A stretch of DNA of 64,000 nt, from NCBI RefSeq assembly GCF_039405155.1, contig NZ_CP135049.1, positions 1-64,000 on the forward strand, in the 5' to 3' direction. Position numbers and translations under genes: made by a program. Under the pieces are notes generated by a model. The model searched no databases, was not told where the DNA came from, and saw nothing but the letters and a program-made list of their open reading frames with translations. This document shows, one piece after another, positions 57,600 to 64,000 of this stretch (the first letter of the stretch is position 1; every line of letters starts with the position of its first letter). The DNA comes from Buchnera aphidicola (Taiwanaphis decaspermi). GTDB taxonomy: Bacteria > Pseudomonadota > Gammaproteobacteria > Enterobacterales > Enterobacteriaceae.

Positions 57600-58946
57600 A
57601 TGATAAATTTTTCAAATAAAATAAATAATAATTATGATTTTTTAGAACAAGCTATTCATCAAGGTTTAACTTTTTCTAAAAATAAAGTAGATGATATAGA
57701 AATTACTATTATAAAAAATATTGGTATAAATGTTAACACAAGATTTAAAAAAATATTAAATATAGAATTTAACAATGATTTATCTTTTTTTGTAACTGTT
57801 TTTTTAAAAAACAGCAAAGGATCAGCAATGTCAACAGATTTAAATATCAAATCTATAAAAGATACTATAAATTATGCAATAAATATTGCTAAATATACTT
57901 CAAGAGATAAATATAATAAATTACCTGACAAATCTTTTTTAGCTTTTAAAAAAAAAAGATTGAAAATATTTTATCCATGGTATTTTGATGTAAATTATGC
58001 TGTTAATTTAACTAAATCGACTGAAGATTATGCTTTAAAATATGATAAGAAAATTGTAAATACAGAAGGAGCAAACTTTAGCGCTAACAATTTAGTTAAA
58101 TTTTTTGCTAATAGTTCAGGTATGCTTAATTATTATAATAATACTAATTACTTTTTATCTAATAGTGTAATAGCAAAAGATTCATCTGGAATGCAAACAG
58201 ATTACTATTACTCATCAAGTAGAAACATATTAGATTTAGAATCAGCTAAAAATGTTGGAATTAAAAGTTCTAAAAAAGCTATATCTAAATTATCACCTAG
58301 AAAAATTAAAACTATGAAATATCCTGTGATTTTTTCTTCAGATATATCTTATACTTTATTTTCTCATTTATCACAAGCAATATATGGGGAAAATGTTTAT
58401 TCTAATTCTACTTTTTTAATTAATAAATTAAATAAAAAAATTTTTCCAAAATGGTTAAGTATATATGAAAAACCACATATAAATAAAGGCTTAGGATCTA
58501 TCCCTTTTGATAACGAAGGAGTTTATACTAAAAATATCAATATTATAAATAAAGGAGTTTTAAGTACCTGGTTATTAGACAATTATTCAGCTAACAAATT
58601 AAATTTATTTACTACTGGACATTCTGGTGGTATAAGTAATTGGTTAGTTAAAAGTTCAAAAAAAATTAGTTTTAAAAATTTGTTGTATAAAATGAATGAA
58701 GGTTTATTAATAACGGATCTTATAGGAGAGAGTGTTAATATAGTTAACGGAGATTATTCTCGTGGTGCTTCTGGTTTTTTTGTAAAAAATGGAAAAATAA
58801 TGTTTCCTGTACACGAAATAACAATATCTGACAATTTAATTAATATATTCAATAATATTTTTGATATGTCTAATGATTTTAATACTAATAAAAAAATAAT
58901 ATCAGGTTCAATATTAATTAAAGAAATAAATGTTTCTGGATATTAA
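57600..58946 (+). CDS. tldE: TldE (PmbA), metalloprotease-like subunit
   Basis: Partner of TldD in a protease complex that in E. coli matures microcin B17 and degrades CcdA. 448 aa (450 in E. coli). Recognised by EQAIHQGLTFSKNKVDDIE at the start, the SAKNVGIKSSKKAISKLSPRKI region, and the C-terminal GHSGGISNWLV and NGDYSRGASGFFVKNG. The partner tldD is not in this window. Its role in an endosymbiont without microcin is unknown; retention suggests a housekeeping use. Confidence 0.92.
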   Translation: MINFSNKINNNYDFLEQAIHQGLTFSKNKVDDIEITIIKNIGINVNTRFKKILNIEFNNDLSFFVTVFLKNSKGSAMSTDLNIKSIKDTINYAINIAKYTSRDKYNKLPDKSFLAFKKKRLKIFYPWYFDVNYAVNLTKSTEDYALKYDKKIVNTEGANFSANNLVKFFANSSGMLNYYNNTNYFLSNSVIAKDSSGMQTDYYYSSSRNILDLESAKNVGIKSSKKAISKLSPRKIKTMKYPVIFSSDISYTLFSHLSQAIYGENVYSNSTFLINKLNKKIFPKWLSIYEKPHINKGLGSIPFDNEGVYTKNINIINKGVLSTWLLDNYSANKLNLFTTGHSGGISNWLVKSSKKISFKNLLYKMNEGLLITDLIGESVNIVNGDYSRGASGFFVKNGKIMFPVHEITISDNLINIFNNIFDMSNDFNTNKKIISGSILIKEINVSGY

Positions 58947-58966
58947 TTATTTATTAAAAAAATATA

Positions 58967-59323
58967 ATAGTTGACCTATAAGCCGGATTCTGTTTTTGAC
59001 AATCATTTATCTAGACTAATAATTACTTATTAGTTCAAGCAGCTTACCCTGGTTTTAGTATGAGCTATACATTAAAAAAAACCTTTACTTAGCTTTGCTC
59101 CTAGTAGAGTTTACATTGCCACTTTATTGTTACCAATAAGTGCGGTGCGCTTTTACCGCTCCTTTTCACCCTTACCTAAATTATAAAATTATAAAATTGG
59201 CGGTTTTTTTTCTGTTGCACTATTCGTGAGTTTACACTCCCCAGAAGTTATCTGGTACTATGCTCTATGGAGTCCGGACTTTCCTCTTTTTTATCATTAA
59301 AAAGCGATTGTCTGGTCAACTAT
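58967..59323 (-). ncRNA. rnpB: RNase P RNA
   Basis: Ribozyme that trims tRNA 5' ends with RnpA. Ends pair as the P1 stem: ATAGTTGACC near 59323 with GGTCAACTAT near 58967. Conserved blocks in order on the minus strand: CCAGACAATCGC, GAGGAAAGTCCGGACTCC, AGGGTGAAAAGG, TAAACTCTACTAGGAGC, and ACAGAATCCGGCTTATAGG. About 357 bases (377 in E. coli). TATTATATTTTTTT follows as a likely terminator. Ends are approximate by a few bases. Confidence 0.93.
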
Positions 59324-59332
59324 ATATTTATC

Positions 59333-59361
59333 ATTATAACATGATATTTATTTTTTTTCAT
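59333..59361 (-). promoter_or_regulatory. Sigma-70 promoter of rnpB inside the end of rsmI
   Basis: On the minus strand ATGAAA (59361-59356), 17 bases, then a perfect TATAAT (59338-59333). Predicted start near 59326, at the RNase P RNA 5' end. The -35 box overlaps the last codons of rsmI. Confidence 0.6.
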
Positions 59362-60196
59362 TTTTTATATTATATTTATAGAGTATTTTTTTTTGTATTT
59401 TAAATATTTTAGAAATAATTTTAATAGCTTTTTTATTACCAACAAAATCTTTTAAAACAGATATACTTTCGATAATTTGAGTTGTTAATTTTTTATTTTT
59501 TTTATTTCTATTTCCTTCGATAACAATAACTATTTCACCCTTTTGATATAATTTATTTTTCTTTATTAATTTTAACATATTTTCACTACTTGATCCTATT
59601 ATAGATTCCCATTTTTTTGTAATTTCTCTAGCTATAACTAATTGTCTTTTTTTTCCTATTTTTTTTGTAATATCTTCTAATGTTTTTATAATTCTTTTTG
59701 GAGATTCATATAAAATTATTGTTCTTGTTTCATATTTTAATTTTTTAAGTGTTTTATTTTTTTTAGATTTTGATTTTGGTAAAAAACCTTCATAACAAAA
59801 TTTATTAGTTTTTATTCCTGAAGATATTAATGCACTTATAGCTGCACATGCACCTGGTATAGGAATTATTTTGATATTGTTTTTTTTGCAATATTTTACT
59901 AATGAATAACCTGGGTCATTTATTAAAGGTGTACCAGCATTAGATACAATGGCTACACTATTACCTGTTTTTAATTTTTTGAATATTTTTTTTTCTTTTG
60001 ATATTTTTATAATTTTATTTTTGATATTATAATTTTTTAATAATATACTTGTGTGTTTAATATTTTCTACAGCAATTATGTTTACATTTTTTAATATTTT
60101 TACAGCTCTATATGATATATCTTCTAAATTTCCAATTGGTGTTGAAACTATATATAATGTTTTTGATAAAATTATTTCTTCGTATTTTTTTTTCAT
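59348..60196 (-). CDS. rsmI: RsmI, 16S rRNA 2'-O-methyltransferase (C1402)
   Basis: Methylates the ribose of C1402 of 16S rRNA. The frame is open from TTG 60235, but ATG 60196 gives 282 aa (286 in E. coli) with an N-terminus matching the family. LYIVSTPIGNLEDISYRAV, SNAGTPLINDPGYSLV, IPIPGACAAISAL and FCYEGFLPKSKSKK are conserved, and YESPKRIIKTLEDI. Divergent from diaA; in E. coli lpoA and yraN lie between, both lost here. Confidence 0.93.
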   Translation of the reverse strand: MKKKYEEIILSKTLYIVSTPIGNLEDISYRAVKILKNVNIIAVENIKHTSILLKNYNIKNKIIKISKEKKIFKKLKTGNSVAIVSNAGTPLINDPGYSLVKYCKKNNIKIIPIPGACAAISALISSGIKTNKFCYEGFLPKSKSKKNKTLKKLKYETRTIILYESPKRIIKTLEDITKKIGKKRQLVIAREITKKWESIIGSSSENMLKLIKKNKLYQKGEIVIVIEGNRNKKNKKLTTQIIESISVLKDFVGNKKAIKIISKIFKIQKKILYKYNIKNEKK

Positions 60197-60390
60197 ATTT
60201 TTTATAATTAATGTTAAATTATTTTTTGTATACAATTATTTTATATATTATATAATGAATAATTTATTTAATAATAAAATATAATATATTTTACTTTAAA
60301 ATATTATTTTAATTATATTTAATATATTTTATAAAATATTGATTTTATTTAAAATATATACATTAAATTTATAAAAATTAAGGTTACATA

Positions 60391-60978
60391 GTGCAAGAAA
60401 AAATAAAATCGTTTTTTTATAAAAACATTAAATTACAAAAAATAGTTCTTAAAAATATTTCTAAAAAAATTTGTAATGCAAATAATGTTTTTGTTAATTC
60501 TTTATTGAAAGGTAATAAAATAATAACTTGCGGTAATGGCATATCAGCAGCAATAGCACAACAATTTACTACAAGAATGATGAATAGTTTTGAAAATAAT
60601 AGACCTAGTTTACCATCCATATCTATTAATACTGATAATATTTTAATGAGTGCAATAAATAATGAAGGATTACATGAAGAGATTTATGCTAAACAAATTA
60701 AGGCTTTAGGTAATCATGGTGATGTTTTGTTTATTATATCTACAAAAATAAATAATAGAGATATTATTAAAGCAATAGAGATATCTGTAAATTTAGGCAT
60801 TAATATAGTTGTTTTGAATAGTTGTAACTCTAGAGTATTAAAAAAAATATTAGGAGTTAAAGATATAGAAATATGTATTCCTTCACATTCTACATCTAGA
60901 GTTAATGAATTACATACAATAATTGTTAATTGTTTATGTAATCTTATTGATTACACATTGTTTCCATGTAAAAAATAA
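60391..60978 (+). CDS. diaA: DiaA, DnaA-binding SIS-domain protein
   Basis: Tetramer that in E. coli binds DnaA and promotes timely initiation. 195 aa (196 in E. coli). GTG start at 60391 behind AAGG, as in E. coli. CGNGISAAIAQQFTTRMMN, RPSLPSISINTDN, HEEIYAKQIKALGNHGDVLF and the C-terminal ELHTIIVNCLCNLIDYTLFP match DiaA rather than the related GmhA (no heptose pathway seen nearby). Its only known partner, DnaA, is frameshifted at 13332. Confidence 0.9.
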   Translation: MQEKIKSFFYKNIKLQKIVLKNISKKICNANNVFVNSLLKGNKIITCGNGISAAIAQQFTTRMMNSFENNRPSLPSISINTDNILMSAINNEGLHEEIYAKQIKALGNHGDVLFIISTKINNRDIIKAIEISVNLGINIVVLNSCNSRVLKKILGVKDIEICIPSHSTSRVNELHTIIVNCLCNLIDYTLFPCKK

Positions 60979-61084
60979 TATATTTAGATATTTTAATAAA
61001 AATTATTATTCTTAATGTAAAAAAAACATTTATTATAAAAAATTGTTATTTATTTAAAAAAAAATTGTTTTAATAGAGGTTTTA

Positions 61085-62302
61085 GTGAGAAGAGTAGTAA
61101 TTACTGGAATAGGTATTTTATCTAGTATAGGTAATAATAAAATAGAAGTATTAAAATCTTTAATAAATAGTAATTCAGGAATAGTTTTTTATCCTTCTTT
61201 CATGAAAAAAGGTATGAAAAGTCAAGTTTGTGGCAATATTAAAATTGACAATAAAATTAAAATTCCTAATAAAATAAAAAGATTTATGAGTAAATCTGCA
61301 TTTTATGCATATATTTCTATGAGACAAGCCATATTAGATTCTGGTTTAGATAAATCAATGTATTCTAAAAATGAAAGAGTTGGAATCATAGTAAGTTCAT
61401 CTTCTGGATCTCCACACTTTTATTACAAAGGAATAAAAAATTTTAATAAAAAAAACAAAAAAAAAATAAGCCCTTATATTTTAACTAAAGCAATGTCTTC
61501 AAACATATCTGCTTGTTTATCTACTTTTTTTAATATTTATGGAATTAGTTATTCTATATCATCTGCTTGTTCTACATCTGCTAATTGCATTGGTCATAGT
61601 TTTGAGCAAATTAAAAATAACAAACAAGATATTTTATTTGCCGGTGGAGGTGAAGAAATAAGTTGGGAATTAGCATCTCAATTTGATTCTATGAATTCTC
61701 TATCTAGAAATTATAATAACTATCCTCATATTTCTTCTCGTAGCTATGATACTAAAAGAGATGGTTTTGTAATTTCAGGAGGTAGTGGAATTATAGTTTT
61801 AGAAGAGCTAAATCATGCTATAGAAAGAAAAGCTAAAATATATGCTGAACTAGTTAGCTACTCATCTAATTCAGATGGTTATCATATGGTAATCCCTTCT
61901 TTCAAAGGAATTGCAAGATGTATAAAAAATGCTATAAAAAAAGTCAAAATCCCCATTGATTACATAAACACTCACGCTGCTTCTACTAAACTAGGTGACA
62001 TAGTAGAATTAAAAGCTATAAAAAAAGTATTTAAAAAAAAGATACCTTATATTTCTTCAACTAAATCTATTACAGGTCATTCTTTAGGGGTATCTGGTGT
62101 TCATGAACTTATTTATAGTATATTAATGTTAAATAATAATTTTATATCTCCTAGTATTAATATAAAAAACATAGATCTGTTTGCAAAAAAAATGAACATT
62201 GTTACTAAAATAAAAAAAAAAAAAATTAATACTATTCTTTCTAATAGTTTAGGTTTTGGAGGTTCCAATGTTGCTTTAATAATAAAAAAATATATTTCTT
62301 AA
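61085..62302 (+). CDS. fabB: FabB, 3-oxoacyl-ACP synthase I
   Basis: Elongates fatty acids, including unsaturated ones. 405 aa (406 in E. coli). GTG start at 61085 behind AGAGG. Catalytic cysteine at 162 in SISSACSTSANCIG, with histidines in INTHAASTKLGD and SITGHSLGVSG, so the Cys-His-His set is complete; C-terminal SNSLGFGGSN. Why one condensing enzyme is kept in a genome of this kind depends on which other fab genes remain elsewhere. Confidence 0.95.
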   Translation: MRRVVITGIGILSSIGNNKIEVLKSLINSNSGIVFYPSFMKKGMKSQVCGNIKIDNKIKIPNKIKRFMSKSAFYAYISMRQAILDSGLDKSMYSKNERVGIIVSSSSGSPHFYYKGIKNFNKKNKKKISPYILTKAMSSNISACLSTFFNIYGISYSISSACSTSANCIGHSFEQIKNNKQDILFAGGGEEISWELASQFDSMNSLSRNYNNYPHISSRSYDTKRDGFVISGGSGIIVLEELNHAIERKAKIYAELVSYSSNSDGYHMVIPSFKGIARCIKNAIKKVKIPIDYINTHAASTKLGDIVELKAIKKVFKKKIPYISSTKSITGHSLGVSGVHELIYSILMLNNNFISPSINIKNIDLFAKKMNIVTKIKKKKINTILSNSLGFGGSNVALIIKKYIS

Positions 62303-62637
62303 TTTATAAATTTAATATATTTTTTATATAAAACGTTTTGTTTTAGAATAAATAATATATAAATATTTTTATATGAAAATATTTATTTAATATATTTTAA
62401 AAATTTGTATTTCTTTTTTAAGAGTAAACAAATTAATGTTAAATAAAATTTATATTTTATTTTTGTGTAATTCATGCAATAAATTTTACATATATTTGTT
62501 TGTATTATATAATTTTGCTAAAAAAAATACTTTAAATATTTATAAATAAATATTATTAGATTATTATGTGATATAAATAATTTTAATTAATTTAAATATA
62601 ATATATTTTATATAAAAAAATATTTAGAGGTTTTCAA
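62303..62637. other. AT-rich intergenic region fabB-talA
   Basis: About 335 bases without a gene. An A/T-only inverted repeat ATAAATATTTT / AAAATATTTAT at 62359-62386 with a 6-base loop could be a weak transcript-end hairpin. No recognisable coding remnant or RNA. Confidence 0.45.
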
Positions 62638-63597
62638 ATGAATCAATTAAATATGTTAAAAAAAATGACTGATGTAGTTATAGATACAGGTGATATTGAA
62701 TTGATTAAAAAATATTGTCCACAAGATGCTACTACTAATCCTTCTCTGATATTAAATTCTTTAAACTCACCTTTTTATAAAAGAATAATAAATAATGCTA
62801 TTAAACACGTGATAAATAAAAATATGAGTTATGAAGATAAAATTATCAATGCAAGTGATAAACTTATAGTAAATGTTGGTTTGGAAATATTAAAAATTAT
62901 AAAAGGAAAAGTATCCACAGAAATTGACGCTAGATTATCTTTCAATACTGATATGTCTGTTAAAAGAGCTAGAAATATAATTAGTTTATATGAAGATAGC
63001 AATATTTCTAGATCTAGAGTGTTAATAAAATTAGCTGCAACATGGGAAGGAATACAAGCAGCTAAAATATTAAGAGAAGAAAAAATAAAGTGTAATTTGA
63101 CTTTATTATTTTCTTTTGCTCAAGCTAAAGCATGTGCACAATCTAAAGTTTTTTTAATTTCACCTTTTGTTGGACGTGTTTATGATTGGTATTTGTATAA
63201 AAAATTAATAAAAAAAGATATTAGTTATTCAGATCCAGGAGTTCTATTTATAAAAAAGATATACAATTTTTATAAAAAACACAATTACAAAACGATTATA
63301 ATGGGAGCTAGTTTTAGAAATGTAAACCAAATATTATCTTTAGCTGGATGTGATAAACTAACAATTTCTCCTGTTTTATTCGAAGAATTAAAAAACAAAA
63401 ATTTTGAAGTAATAAAAAAACTTAAAAATAAATATAAAAATAAAAATCATAAAAAACCATCATTTATTTCAGAATCCATGTTTAGATATGAACATAATGA
63501 AGACGCTATGGCTGTAGAAAAACTTTCAGAAGGAATAAGGCAATTTTCTATGGATCAAATTAAACTAGAAAAGTTTTTAATATCCAATTTTAACTAA
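62638..63597 (+). CDS. talA: Transaldolase
   Basis: Pentose phosphate pathway: swaps three-carbon units between sugar phosphates. 319 aa (316-317 in E. coli). Schiff-base lysine at 131 in [13 protein letters not shown], aspartate 17 in VVIDTGD, and [39 protein letters not shown] precedes ATG 62638. Fifty bases before tktA, its pathway partner. Equally close to TalA and TalB; the symbol follows Buchnera practice. Confidence 0.94.
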   Translation: MNQLNMLKKMTDVVIDTGDIELIKKYCPQDATTNPSLILNSLNSPFYKRIINNAIKHVINKNMSYEDKIINASDKLIVNVGLEILKIIKGKVSTEIDARLSFNTDMSVKRARNIISLYEDSNISRSRVLIKLAATWEGIQAAKILREEKIKCNLTLLFSFAQAKACAQSKVFLISPFVGRVYDWYLYKKLIKKDISYSDPGVLFIKKIYNFYKKHNYKTIIMGASFRNVNQILSLAGCDKLTISPVLFEELKNKNFEVIKKLKNKYKNKNHKKPSFISESMFRYEHNEDAMAVEKLSEGIRQFSMDQIKLEKFLISNFN

Positions 63598-63646
63598 AAT
63601 ATTATTTATATAAAAATGTTTATTTTTTTTGAGGATTAATAAAACA

Positions 63647-64000
63647 ATGATATCACGTAAAAAGTTAGCTAACGCTATACGTATTTTAAGTATTGATGCT
63701 ATACAAAAAGCAAATTCTGGTCATCCAGGAGCTCCAATGGGTATGGCAGACATTGCAGAAGTACTGTGGCGTGATTTTTTAAAACATAATCCTAGAAATC
63801 CCTATTGGGATAACCGTGATAGATTTATATTATCTAATGGTCATGGGTCGATGTTATTATATAGTATTTTACACCTTTCTGGATATAATATATCTATGAA
63901 AGATTTAATGAATTTTAGACAAATTAATTCTCATACTCCTGGTCATCCTGAATATAATTTATCTTTAGGGATAGAAACTACAACAGGTCCTTTAGGACAA
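63647..64000 (+). CDS. tktA: Transketolase, N-terminal part (cut by window end)
   Basis: Pentose phosphate pathway, thiamine diphosphate enzyme. The first 118 codons are present and in frame to the last base: [20 protein letters not shown] then [36 protein letters not shown] and [11 protein letters not shown], including the histidines and glycines of the cofactor site. ATG 63647 behind GAGGA. Pairs with talA. Confidence 0.95.
   Translation, partial: MISRKKLANAIRILSIDAIQKANSGHPGAPMGMADIAEVLWRDFLKHNPRNPYWDNRDRFILSNGHGSMLLYSILHLSGYNISMKDLMNFRQINSHTPGHPEYNLSLGIETTTGPLGQ

Noticed and set aside
60197..60235. N-terminal extension of RsmI from TTG 60235
   Set aside because: Adds 13 residues with no family match; ATG 60196 gives the usual length.
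60391..60978. Calling the SIS-domain gene GmhA (phosphoheptose isomerase)
   Set aside because: Length, ends and position next to rsmI match DiaA of E. coli better, and no heptose or LPS genes are nearby.

Overview
The window is a gene-dense, extremely AT-rich segment of a reduced gammaproteobacterial genome. Protein sequences are close to those of Escherichia coli, the gene order is that of the aphid endosymbiont Buchnera aphidicola (mnmG-atpBEFHAGDC, gyrB-dnaN-dnaA/rpmH-rnpA-yidC-mnmE, groSL-efp, dnaTC, rpoH, metE/purH-hupA-rpoCB, rpsU-dnaG-rpoD, ptsHI-crr, ligA, gltX, rpmBG, ppa, tldE, rnpB, rsmI/diaA-fabB-talA-tktA), and long poly(A) tracts run through the genes. I therefore call it a Buchnera lineage with more gene loss than the best known strains; the exact host is not decidable from this window. 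I see no transposon, prophage, CRISPR array or foreign island.

Layout. 1-8664 (+): mnmG and the complete F1Fo ATP synthase operon. 8684-13600 (-): gyrB, dnaN and a frameshifted dnaA. 13765-17390 (+): rpmH, rnpA, yidC, mnmE; then tRNA-Phe (-). 17587-20564 (+): groES-groEL behind a recognisable sigma-32 promoter, then efp. 20633-22545 (-): dnaC, dnaT, rsmD. 22624-27281 (+): ftsY, rpoH, metE. 27360-41550 (-): one long transcription unit read leftwards, tRNA-Thr/Tyr/Gly/Thr, secE, nusG, rplKAJL, an attenuator, rpoBC, hupA, purH. 41955-42845 (+): metF. 43062-46963 (-): the macromolecular-synthesis operon rpsU-dnaG-rpoD. 47105-49531 (+): tsaD, cca. 49587-52181 (-): ptsH-ptsI-crr. 52545-54543 (+): ligA with a 5' frameshift; tRNA-Val and tRNA-Lys (-); gltX and tRNA-Ala (+). 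56422-57423 (-): ppa, rpmB, rpmG. 57600-58946 (+): tldE; rnpB and rsmI (-); 60391-64000 (+): diaA, fabB, talA and the start of tktA, cut by the window end.

How it works together. The set is informational (replication, transcription, translation, tRNA maturation), protein folding and secretion, energy coupling (ATP synthase, PTS, pentose phosphate enzymes) and a few anabolic enzymes tied to host nutrition (MetE and MetF for methionine, PurH recycling AICAR made during histidine synthesis). Regulation is reduced, but near-consensus sigma-70 promoters survive in front of the stable RNAs, a sigma-32 promoter survives in front of groES, and the rplL/rpoB attenuator survives.

Most notable points: dnaA is split by a one-base shift in a run of 12 A and ligA has a comparable shift in a run of 9 A, both repaired on paper by dropping one A, as expected if RNA polymerase slippage restores the frame; none of eight tRNA genes encodes CCA, while the Cca enzyme keeps its nucleotidyltransferase motifs but has lost its HD phosphohydrolase residues; a strong hairpin sits between atpE and atpF. 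I found no undescribed multi-gene system.
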